Of a stretch of DNA of 11,080 nt, positions 1 to 6,033 are shown in pieces (positions within the stretch are counted from its first letter, which is position 1; each line of letters opens with the position of its first letter). The translations under genes and the position numbers were made by a program. The DNA comes from Congregibacter sp. (GTDB lineage: Bacteria > Pseudomonadota > Gammaproteobacteria > Pseudomonadales > Halieaceae), in NCBI GenBank assembly GCA_013911345.1, contig JACETJ010000032.1, positions 1 through 11,080 of the forward strand, read 5' to 3'. Under the pieces are notes generated by a model. It had not been told where the DNA came from, ran no database searches, and was given only the letters and a program-made list of their open reading frames with translations.

Positions 1-318
1 AAAGTGCCCGACATCCACAACGTGGGACTGATGGAAGACCGCGCCACGCTGCGCATCTCGAGCCAGCACATCGCCAATTGGCTTCACCATGGCGTGATCT
101 CCGAAGAGCAGGTGCGAGAAACCCTCGCTCGCATGGCCGCCGTGGTGGATGAGCAGAACCAAGCGGACCCGGATTACCGGCCTATGGCGCCCAATCGGGA
201 GTCCAGCCAGGCCTTTCAGGCAGCCTGCGAACTGGTCTTTGCCGGCACGGCTCAGCCCAGTGGCTACACCGAGCCAGTGCTCCACGCGCGGCGCCTCGCC
301 TTCAAAGCGGAAGCTTAA
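1..318 (+). CDS. glcB: Malate synthase G, C-terminal part (5' end outside window)
   Basis: Malate synthase G condenses glyoxylate with acetyl-CoA to give malate in the cytoplasm (glyoxylate/glycolate use). Only the last 105 codons are present; the reading frame is open from base 1 and stops at TAA 316-318, so the ATG-like GTG at position 4 is not a start. The fragment carries the family's conserved C-terminal stretches: [20 protein letters not shown] early on, the YRPMAPN segment, and [11 protein letters not shown] near the end. The Asp of MEDR (fragment residue 13) lies 92 residues from the C-terminus, which fits the catalytic base Asp631 of the 723-residue E. coli enzyme. That match is from memory, not from an alignment. 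The short isoform (malate synthase A) is unlikely because these motifs are G-type. The gene is unrelated in function to the downstream pilus genes. Confidence 0.95.
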   Translation, partial: KVPDIHNVGLMEDRATLRISSQHIANWLHHGVISEEQVRETLARMAAVVDEQNQADPDYRPMAPNRESSQAFQAACELVFAGTAQPSGYTEPVLHARRLAFKAEA

Positions 319-336
319 GCTCCGCGTTTCGCTAAC

Positions 337-368
337 ACTGGGGCCACATGACGAGAATGGGCCCCACT
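337..368 (+). terminator. Possible weak terminator or inverted repeat after glcB
   Basis: TGGGGCC at 339-345 pairs with GGCCCCA at 360-366 around a 14-base loop, and one mismatch further out the pairing could continue to 337/368. It sits 20 bases after the glcB stop, where a terminator is expected. No T-run follows, so it is not a canonical intrinsic terminator. It may only slow or process the transcript, or be chance. Confidence 0.3.
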
Positions 369-389
369 CCACACCAAAATTACACGATA

Positions 390-406
390 ATGACAATTTT
401 TGTCAT
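390..406 (+). promoter_or_regulatory. Palindrome upstream of pilA, candidate activator site
   Basis: The bases ATGACAATTTTTGTCAT form a perfect inverted repeat with 7-base arms (ATGACAA / TTGTCAT) and a 3-base centre, within an AT-rich patch (about 376-412). Its centre is about 110 bases upstream of the predicted sigma-54 transcript start. That is the usual distance for a sigma-54 enhancer protein, and PilR of the PilS/PilR pair activates pilA in Pseudomonas from a comparable distance at sites containing TGTC. The palindrome is seen directly; assigning it to PilR is inference. No pilR or pilS lies in this window. Confidence 0.5.
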
Positions 407-481
407 ATTTTGCGCTTGCTCTCCTGATGAAACAGCCTGAAAATCCCTCGCAATTAGCGATTTAACGCAAAATGCGAAATT

Positions 482-497
482 TGGCACGCCCTTTGCA
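482..497 (+). promoter_or_regulatory. Sigma-54 (RpoN) promoter of pilA
   Basis: TGGCACGCCCTTTGCA matches the sigma-54 consensus TGGCACG-N4-TTGCA at every defined base. The -24 GG (483-484) and -12 GC (495-496) are separated by exactly 10 bases. The predicted transcript start is about 508, giving a leader of about 69 bases before the pilA start codon. Pilin genes of Pseudomonas, Moraxella and relatives are sigma-54 dependent, so position, match and gene identity agree. Confidence 0.93.
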
Positions 498-511
498 TGA
501 TACGGGGCAGG

Positions 512-553
512 TGTTGCCAGCACGGGCTAGCGCACCGCTAACCCAAGGCAACA
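512..553 (+). promoter_or_regulatory. Stem-loop in the pilA mRNA leader
   Basis: An outer stem of 7 perfect pairs (TGTTGCC 512-518 with GGCAACA 547-553) encloses an inner stem (GGGCTAGCG 524-532 with CGCTAACCC 536-544). The inner stem has 8 of 9 pairs, the one mismatch being C527/A541, and a 3-base CAC loop. An asymmetric internal loop (519-523 against 545-546) separates the two stems. The predicted transcript start (about 508) lies only about four bases before the structure, and the ribosome binding site at 565-570 is left free. This looks like a 5' stabilising stem-loop of the ompA type. The pairing is seen in the sequence; the role is inferred. Confidence 0.6.
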
Positions 554-564
554 ACATGGTTTCA

Positions 565-570
565 AAGGAG
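565..570 (+). promoter_or_regulatory. Ribosome binding site that fixes the pilA start
   Basis: AAGGAG lies six bases before ATG 577. It decides against two upstream in-frame ATGs: 472, which lies before the transcript start, and 556, whose reading would run through this site and which has no good site of its own. Confidence 0.85.
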
Positions 571-576
571 AGAAAC

Positions 577-1017
577 ATGAAAAAGCAAAACCAGAAGGGC
601 TTTACCCTGATCGAACTGATGATCGTCATCGCCATCATCGGTATTTTGGCAGCAATCGCCCTGCCGGCGTATCAGGACTACATCAAGAAGTCCGCCTACT
701 CAGAGGTGACGACTGGCATGTCCCCATACAAAGCCGGCGTAACAGAATGCTATCAATTCACAGGCGCATTAGCGGCTTGTGCGGGTGGCAGCAATGGCGT
801 GCCCGCAAATCTGGTCGGAAAAACTGATGGGGCTTTGAATGCTGTTTCCGTTGCCGCAAACGGCACTATCACTGCAACTCCCAACGCATACAAAGGCATC
901 CTCGCTGCGGACACTTGCGTACTTGCACCCGCCGTCGCAACGGTTACTAGTGGCAGCCCCAGCCTTGAATGGACGTACTCAGGCGCATGCTTAACCAAGG
1001 GGTGGGTCGGCAACTAA
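577..1017 (+). CDS. pilA: Type IV major pilin PilA (prepilin)
   Basis: This is the structural subunit of the type IV pilus, made in the inner membrane and polymerised by PilB and PilC after processing by PilD. It is 146 residues long. The class III leader MKKQNQKG ends at Gly8; cleavage before Phe9 leaves a 138-residue mature pilin with the N-methylated Phe. The obligatory Glu5 of the mature protein is Glu13, within [20 protein letters not shown] (9-28), the hydrophobic assembly helix. [16 protein letters not shown] (29-44) continues the helix. Four cysteines (58, 68, 114, 138) suggest two disulfides; the 114/138 pair resembles the C-terminal D-region loop. ATG 577 is chosen for its ribosome site and leader length. 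It has its own sigma-54 promoter and terminator, so it is expressed separately from pilBCD. The globular part is too variable to predict its adhesive target. Confidence 0.96.
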   Translation: MKKQNQKGFTLIELMIVIAIIGILAAIALPAYQDYIKKSAYSEVTTGMSPYKAGVTECYQFTGALAACAGGSNGVPANLVGKTDGALNAVSVAANGTITATPNAYKGILAADTCVLAPAVATVTSGSPSLEWTYSGACLTKGWVGN

Positions 1018-1033
1018 ACCGTCTAGGCCCGGT

Positions 1034-1059
1034 AAAGGTGGGCGATGCCCACCTTTTTT
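1034..1059 (+). terminator. Intrinsic terminator of pilA
   Basis: AAAGGTGGGC (1034-1043) pairs perfectly with GCCCACCTTT (1047-1056) around a GAT loop, and T1054-T1059 forms a six-base T-run. It begins 17 bases after the pilA stop. It should end the abundant pilin message and protect its 3' end, so pilB needs its own promoter or limited read-through. Confidence 0.93.
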
Positions 1060-1090
1060 ATTCTGTTCACAATCATCCCTCTACCTATTA

Positions 1091-1139
1091 CCCCGGCAAC
1101 CCGACTGCCTGTAAAGATTCACTAGATGACTAAAAGTCA
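1091..1139 (+). promoter_or_regulatory. Tentative control region of the pilB unit
   Basis: The pilA terminator implies a pilB promoter between 1060 and 1186. Two signals are visible. One is a poor sigma-54-like element, CGGCAACCCGACTGCC (1094-1109), which keeps GG and GC at the correct 10-base spacing but loses several other consensus bases. The other is a 5-base-arm inverted repeat, TGACT-AAA-AGTCA (1127-1139). No convincing sigma-70 -35/-10 pair was found. Both assignments are guesses. Confidence 0.25.
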
Positions 1140-1186
1140 CTCCGGAAAAGCGTTAATCTAAGTTTAAACGAAGCGATGAGCAACGC

Positions 1187-2917
1187 ATGAACTCACCCTT
1201 CTCAAAAGAAATCGAATCCACCATCAAAGGCCTTGCGGGTCGCTTGATCGGCGAGGGTGTATTAACGGCTGATCAGGCCCGAGAAGCTGAAAAAGACGCC
1301 AAAACCATGCGCGTCTCCCTGATTCGCTACCTCATAGACACACTCGATGTAGACAGCCGCGAGCTGGCTGAGATGGCCTCAGCAGAATTTGGTGTGCCGG
1401 TGTTTGATCTGGATGCGATGAACCGCGAGATGCTCCCGGAACAGCAGATCGACGTGGAGCTAATGATCAAGCACCATGCCGTTCCTCTCTTCGGCCGCGG
1501 GAACCGTTTGTTTGTCGCGGTATCGGACCCCATGAACCTAGGGGCGCTCGACGAATTTAAATTTGCCGCCGGTATCAATACCGATGCTGTGCTAGTGGAA
1601 GATCAGGCGCTGAGCAAACTGATTTCTAATCTCGCTGAGCAAAGCGGCGGTTTCGATAACGATATGGCCTCGCTCGGGGCTGACGGTGAATACGATCTGG
1701 AGATTGGCGACGGCTCCGTAGAGGAAGACGACGACGTTCGCGATGCGGCGGACGACACGCCGATCGTGCGGTTTGTGAATAAGGTGTTGCTAGATGCCAT
1801 CAAGCAAGGGGCCTCGGACATTCACTTTGAGCCCTACGAAAAAGATTATCGAGTGCGCTTTCGCACCGACGGCATTCTGCGAGAAGTGGTAAAGCCGCCG
1901 CGCAATCTAGCGCCGCGACTGGCCGCACGCTTAAAGGTCATGTCACAAATGGATATCTCGGAGCGCCGCGTCCCTCAGGATGGCCGCATCCAAATGAAGC
2001 TCTCCAAAAAACGCGCCATCGACTTTCGTGTGAATACTCTTCCCACCATGTACGGTGAGAAAATTGTGCTGCGTATTCTGGACCCGGCCTCAGCACAAAT
2101 GGGGATCGACGCGTTGGGTTATGAAGAGGATCAAAAGAAGCTGTATATGGAGGCCCTCGATAAGCCGCAGGGCATGATTCTCGTCACTGGGCCCACAGGT
2201 TCTGGTAAGACCGTGTCGCTTTATACCGGCCTTGGGATCTTGAACGAACCTGAGCGCAACATCTCCACGGCTGAAGACCCGGTGGAAATCAATATGGCGG
2301 GTATCAATCAGGTACTGGTAAATCCCAAGGTCGGGCTCAACTTTGCCGAGGCGCTGCGATCCTTCCTGCGACAAGACCCCGACGTGATCATGGTAGGGGA
2401 GATCCGGGATCTGGAAACCGCCGAAATTGGGATCAAGGCGGCCCAGACGGGTCACCTAGTACTATCCACAGTGCATACCAATAGCGCTGCCGAGACCGTA
2501 ACGCGATTACTGAATATGGGAGTTCCGGCCTTCAATATCGCGGCTTCGGTCACGTTGATCATCGCCCAGCGACTGGCTCGCAGGCTTTGCGGGCACTGCG
2601 CTGAACTGGAGACCAGCGTGCCGCAGGAAGCGCTGCTCGAACTCGGATTCACACCTGATAAGCTAAGCAGTGCCGAAATCAAGCGGCCAGTGGGCTGCGC
2701 GCAATGCAAAGACGGCTACAAAGGGCGAGTGGGCATCTACGAAGTTGTGAAGATCACCAAACCCATTGCCTCAGCCATTATGGATGGCGCAAACTCAATG
2801 GAATTGGACCGGGTTGCCCGTGAAGCGGGCTTCAACGACCTCAGGCAGTCGGCACTCAGGAAGTGCGCGCAGGGCCTGATTAGTCTCGAGGAAGTCAGCC
2901 GCGTCACTACTGACTGA
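1187..2917 (+). CDS. pilB: Type IV pilus assembly (extension) ATPase PilB
   Basis: This is the cytoplasmic hexameric motor that hydrolyses ATP to insert pilin from the inner membrane into the growing pilus through PilC. It is 576 residues, close to the roughly 566 of Pseudomonas. An N-terminal T2SSE_N/MshEN-type domain covers about 20-150. An acidic linker rich in Asp and Glu follows (about 166-190). The GspE-type ATPase domain then shows DIHFEPYE (211-218), Walker A GPTGSGKT (335-342), the Asp box TAEDPVE (361-367), Walker B IMVGEIRD (401-408) and the His box TGHLVLSTVHTN (421-432). A zinc-binding tetracysteine (C468, C471, C504, C507) is typical of PilB/GspE and absent from the retraction ATPase PilT. 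pilC, not a gsp operon, follows, which supports PilB over GspE. The ribosome site before ATG 1187 is weak. Confidence 0.97.
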   Translation: MNSPFSKEIESTIKGLAGRLIGEGVLTADQAREAEKDAKTMRVSLIRYLIDTLDVDSRELAEMASAEFGVPVFDLDAMNREMLPEQQIDVELMIKHHAVPLFGRGNRLFVAVSDPMNLGALDEFKFAAGINTDAVLVEDQALSKLISNLAEQSGGFDNDMASLGADGEYDLEIGDGSVEEDDDVRDAADDTPIVRFVNKVLLDAIKQGASDIHFEPYEKDYRVRFRTDGILREVVKPPRNLAPRLAARLKVMSQMDISERRVPQDGRIQMKLSKKRAIDFRVNTLPTMYGEKIVLRILDPASAQMGIDALGYEEDQKKLYMEALDKPQGMILVTGPTGSGKTVSLYTGLGILNEPERNISTAEDPVEINMAGINQVLVNPKVGLNFAEALRSFLRQDPDVIMVGEIRDLETAEIGIKAAQTGHLVLSTVHTNSAAETVTRLLNMGVPAFNIAASVTLIIAQRLARRLCGHCAELETSVPQEALLELGFTPDKLSSAEIKRPVGCAQCKDGYKGRVGIYEVVKITKPIASAIMDGANSMELDRVAREAGFNDLRQSALRKCAQGLISLEEVSRVTTD

Positions 2918-2942
2918 TCCATCCGTCATCTAACGTCAGGTC

Positions 2943-2949
2943 AAGGAAG
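2943..2949 (+). promoter_or_regulatory. Ribosome binding site of pilC
   Basis: AAGGAAG lies just upstream of ATG 2952, within the 34-base gap after pilB. The GGA core leaves only about four bases to the start codon, slightly closer than usual, but it supports this ATG. Confidence 0.7.
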
Positions 2950-2951
2950 AA

Positions 2952-4163
2952 ATGGCAGCAGAGAATACGGTATTCGTCTGGAGTGGCACGGACCGCAACG
3001 GGCGAAAATCTAAAGGGGAAGTACTGGCCACATCGGCGGCGATTGCCCGCGTCCATCTGCGCAAGCAGGGTGTGGTCGCCAAGTCAGTAAAGAAAAAATC
3101 CAAGCCGCTGATTACTTTTGGCGCCAAGAAAATCAAAGCCGCCGACATCGCCATTTTCACCCGGCAACTAGCGACCATGATGAAAGCGGGCGTACCACTA
3201 GTTCAAGCTTTCGACATTGTGGCCGAGGGCACCGACCACGAAAAAATGCGCGAACTGATTATGACGGTACGCACAGATGTCTCGTCCGGTACAGGGCTCG
3301 CCGGCGCGCTTGAGAAGCATCCCGCGCACTTTGATGAACTATTCTGCTCTCTGGTCGCTTCGGGCGAGAACTCGGGCACGCTGGAAGTGATGCTCGATCG
3401 TGTCGCCACCTACAAAGAGAAAACCGAAGCGCTAAAAGCCAAGATAAAAAAGGCACTGACGTATCCGATCGCGGTCGTTGTAGTCGCGATCGTGGTGACC
3501 GGTATTTTGCTAGTCAAAGTCGTGCCGCAGTTCGCGGAAACCTTCCAGGGTTTTGGCTCTGACCTCCCCGGGTTCACACTCTTCGTACTGCGCATTTCGG
3601 AGTGGGTACAGAGCTGGTGGTTTATTCTGTTACTGGCATTTTTTGCGGCTGGCTATGCTTTTTCTCAGGCAAAACGTCGATCAAAACGCTTCGCCGACTG
3701 GATCGACTCCGTCGCGCTGAAGCTGCCAATTATCGGCGGCGTGGTGCACGATGCGGTCATCGCACGTTTTTCCAGAACGCTATCTACAACCTTTGCAGCG
3801 GGGGTGCCACTGGTCGAAGCGCTGGAGTCAACGGCTGGCGCAGCCGGTAATGCGATCTTTGCGCGGGCCATTTATCGCATTCGCGACGACGTCACCACAG
3901 GCACTGCGCTTGCGATTTCAATCCGCGCCACGGGCCTGTTCCCGACCATGCTGCTGCAGATGACTGCAATCGGTGAAGAGTCGGGGTCACTCGATGACAT
4001 GCTGGGCAAAGTCGCTGATCACTATGAGGCCGCGGTGGACAACGCGGTAGACAGCCTGAGCTCGCTGATGGAGCCGATGATCATGTCGGTGCTCGGCGTT
4101 CTGGTTGGCGGACTCATGATCGCCATGTACATGCCCATCTTTATGCTCGGCTCGGTCATCTGA
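2952..4163 (+). CDS. pilC: Type IV pilus inner-membrane platform protein PilC
   Basis: PilC is the polytopic inner-membrane platform that links the PilB motor to pilin assembly. It is 403 residues, the normal family length. A short N-terminal region with FVWSGTDRNGR (8-18) precedes two repeated T2SSF cytoplasmic domains, about 68-190 and 270-395. Each carries the family pattern: FTRQLATMMKAGVPLVQAF (69-87) in the first and FSRTLSTTFAAGVPLVEAL (273-291) in the second. Each also has a GE.SG motif (ASGENSGTL, 136-144; AIGEESGSL, 339-347). Predicted membrane segments lie at about 171-192, 221-239 and 375-398. The gene lies 34 bases after pilB and 24 bases before pilD, so it is probably co-transcribed with both. 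GspF of type II secretion is the nearest alternative, excluded by the neighbours. Confidence 0.97.
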   Translation: MAAENTVFVWSGTDRNGRKSKGEVLATSAAIARVHLRKQGVVAKSVKKKSKPLITFGAKKIKAADIAIFTRQLATMMKAGVPLVQAFDIVAEGTDHEKMRELIMTVRTDVSSGTGLAGALEKHPAHFDELFCSLVASGENSGTLEVMLDRVATYKEKTEALKAKIKKALTYPIAVVVVAIVVTGILLVKVVPQFAETFQGFGSDLPGFTLFVLRISEWVQSWWFILLLAFFAAGYAFSQAKRRSKRFADWIDSVALKLPIIGGVVHDAVIARFSRTLSTTFAAGVPLVEALESTAGAAGNAIFARAIYRIRDDVTTGTALAISIRATGLFPTMLLQMTAIGEESGSLDDMLGKVADHYEAAVDNAVDSLSSLMEPMIMSVLGVLVGGLMIAMYMPIFMLGSVI

Positions 4164-4187
4164 CCTTGTCGCGCGATTCGATCTAGC

Positions 4188-5045
4188 ATGCTCGCAGCCT
4201 TTCATGACCCGGTCTTCTTCACCCTGACCTGCACGGCGTTGGGGCTGATTGTGGGCAGCTTTCTCAACGTGGTGATCCTGCGGTTGCCAAAAATAATGGA
4301 GCAGAGCTGGCACCGGGAGTGCTGTGAGCTACTCGACCAACCGCTGTCCGATGAGCCATCGCTCACACTGTCTTACCCAGGCTCCCAGTGCCCGGGTTGT
4401 GGCACCCCCATCAAGCCCTGGCAAAACATACCGGTCATCAGCTGGCTTTTATTGCGGGGGCAATGCGCGCAGTGCGGTATGCGCATCTCGGCGCGATACC
4501 CCTTTGTCGAGCTGATCACCGGATTGCTGTCGGGCTTGGCGGCCTGGCATTTTGGTTTTGGTCCCGAGGCCATCAGTGCGCTAGTTTTGATCTGGGTGCT
4601 GATTGCGCTGACCGGCATCGATATTGACACCCAGTTGCTGCCTGACAGCATGACCCTGCCACTATTGTGGCTCGGCTTGGGAGTCAACATTTTCGCTGTG
4701 TGGACCCCGCTCTCATCAGCCGTCATGGGCGCCATGCTGGGTTATGGATCGCTGTGGGGCGTTTACTGGCTGTTCAAGCTTGTCACGGGAAAAGAGGGCA
4801 TGGGCTACGGCGACTTCAAGCTGCTCGGCGCGCTGGGTGCCTGGTTTGGCTGGCAGGCTGTGCCGCTGATGATTCTGTTGTCTTCGTTTGTTGGCGCAGC
4901 GCTGGGCATTGCCATCCTGATTGCACGGCGTCAGGGTCGCGACACCCCCATGCCATTCGGCCCTTACCTAGCCGGGGCCGGTCTGCTGACGCTCTTTTTT
5001 GGCGACACGCTGATCACCGAATACCTACAGCTCGTGAGCCCCTGA
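4188..5045 (+). CDS. pilD: Prepilin leader peptidase / N-methyltransferase PilD
   Basis: PilD is an inner-membrane bifunctional aspartyl protease (family A24). It cleaves the leader of PilA and pseudopilins after Gly and methylates the new N-terminal Phe. It is 285 residues. The N-terminal methyltransferase region has GSFLNVVILRLP (23-34) after the first membrane helix. A cytoplasmic zinc-binding loop carries C68-x2-C71 and C93-x2-C96. Catalytic aspartates are D145 (in GIDIDTQLLPD) and D209 (in GMGYGDFK). They are 64 residues apart, the same spacing as D149/D213 of Pseudomonas PilD. Several further hydrophobic helices run to the C-terminus. It may also process type II secretion pseudopilins encoded elsewhere. 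The ribosome site before ATG 4188 is poor. coaE starts one base after its stop codon. Confidence 0.97.
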   Translation: MLAAFHDPVFFTLTCTALGLIVGSFLNVVILRLPKIMEQSWHRECCELLDQPLSDEPSLTLSYPGSQCPGCGTPIKPWQNIPVISWLLLRGQCAQCGMRISARYPFVELITGLLSGLAAWHFGFGPEAISALVLIWVLIALTGIDIDTQLLPDSMTLPLLWLGLGVNIFAVWTPLSSAVMGAMLGYGSLWGVYWLFKLVTGKEGMGYGDFKLLGALGAWFGWQAVPLMILLSSFVGAALGIAILIARRQGRDTPMPFGPYLAGAGLLTLFFGDTLITEYLQLVSP

Positions 5046-5046
5046 T

Positions 5047-5646
5047 ATGTTGCGCGTAGGCATCACCGGTGGCATCGGCAGCGGCAAAACCGCTCTGACC
5101 GACTGGCTCGCCACCCAGGGCATAGTCATCGTCGATGCGGATCTTGCCGCGCGCATTGTGGTCGAACCGGGCCAGCCGGCGCTGTCAGAAATTGTCGAGA
5201 CGTTCGGTAAGGAATGTCTGTTACCGGACGGGCAACTCGATCGCGCTGCGCTCCGGCAACGGGTCTTCGCTGATGAAAATCAGCGAAAAGCGCTGGAAGC
5301 CATTACCCATCCCCGTATTCGTGACGAACTGGCCCGACAGATGAGTGAGGCCACCTCACCCTATGTCGTACTGAGCTCTCCGCTGTTGCTGGAGAGTGGT
5401 CAGTCGGAGATGGTAGATGTCAGTGTGGTCGTCGACGTGCCAGAAGCACTGCAAATCGAGCGCACGATGGCTCGGGACCAAAATGACCGGCAGCTGGTTG
5501 AGCAGATCATGGCAGCGCAACTGGCTCGGGAAACGCGAATTGCACGCTCGGACATCGTGATCGATAACAGCACGTCGCTAGATGCCTTACATCAACGGGC
5601 GGCGGTGTTGCACGAGACGTTATTGGCGCGCGCAGCAGCGCACTAA
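5047..5646 (+). CDS. coaE: Dephospho-CoA kinase
   Basis: CoaE phosphorylates the 3'-hydroxyl of dephospho-CoA with ATP, the last step of coenzyme A synthesis, in the cytoplasm. It is 199 residues, normal for the family. The P-loop GGIGSGKT is at 8-15, followed by the conserved DAD (30-32). THPRI (87-91) and PLLLESG (112-118) lie in the CoA-binding region, and the IDN motif is at 172-174 near the C-terminus. The pilD stop and the coaE start are arranged TGATATG with no separate ribosome site, so translation is probably coupled to pilD. The pilD-coaE link is common in gammaproteobacteria and appears to be operon hitch-hiking rather than a functional tie. Its stop overlaps that of the convergent mutT gene. 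Confidence 0.96.
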   Translation: MLRVGITGGIGSGKTALTDWLATQGIVIVDADLAARIVVEPGQPALSEIVETFGKECLLPDGQLDRAALRQRVFADENQRKALEAITHPRIRDELARQMSEATSPYVVLSSPLLLESGQSEMVDVSVVVDVPEALQIERTMARDQNDRQLVEQIMAAQLARETRIARSDIVIDNSTSLDALHQRAAVLHETLLARAAAH

Positions 5647-6032
5647 TCGGCGAGCAATCGCTCCAAGATCGGCCGGTTCGCAGCGGGAAACGCCCAGTCC
5701 CGAAGTTGCTCGGGGCGCTGCCACGCCAGCGGCTGACCCTCAAGGCCCCGCGGCTCTCCCGACCAGCGGGTGACGCGGTAGACGTCCAACCTCACCTGTT
5801 TATCGCCGTAATCGTGCTCGAGCATCATGAGCGCCTCAGTGGCCTCAACCAGCACACCCAACTCCTCCCTGAGTTCCCGAGCCAGTGCTTCTAGCAGAGT
5901 TTCGTCCGCTTCGACCTTACCGCCGGGAAACTCCCACAGACCGCCCTGATGTGCCTCCGGTGCGCGGCGAGTGACCAGCACCCGACCCGCGTCGTCGATC
6001 AGGATGCCGACCGCGACGGTGACGAGTGCCAT
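5643..6032 (-). CDS. mutT: Nudix hydrolase, MutT type (8-oxo-dGTP diphosphatase)
   Basis: MutT hydrolyses 8-oxo-dGTP to the monophosphate, keeping oxidised guanine out of DNA. The protein is 129 residues, as in E. coli. The Nudix box fits GX5EX7REUXEEXGU exactly at residues 38-60: G38, E44, R52-E53, E56-E57, G59. WEFPGGK (33-39) precedes it, as in true MutT, and the N-terminal strand AVGILIDDAGRVLVTRR (7-23) is typical. The position next to secA matches E. coli. Some relatives (Pseudomonas) carry a longer protein with a thiamine-phosphate-synthase-like extension; that is absent here. The start ATG (6030-6032) follows the argJ stop by one base (TGATATG), implying coupled translation. Substrate preference cannot be proved from sequence. 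Confidence 0.93.
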   Translation of the reverse strand: MALVTVAVGILIDDAGRVLVTRRAPEAHQGGLWEFPGGKVEADETLLEALARELREELGVLVEATEALMMLEHDYGDKQVRLDVYRVTRWSGEPRGLEGQPLAWQRPEQLRDWAFPAANRPILERLLAD

Positions 6033-6033
6033 A

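Noticed and set aside
466..476. CGCA-AAA-TGCG dyad just upstream of the -24 element, considered as an operator or IHF site
   Set aside because: Arms are only four bases and the region does not match the IHF consensus; likely chance in AT-rich DNA.
3987..4313. 108-codon open frame on the - strand across the pilC-pilD junction
   Set aside because: Composition is odd (many His, Arg, Gln), no family is recognised, and both real genes on the other strand are intact and occupy the region.
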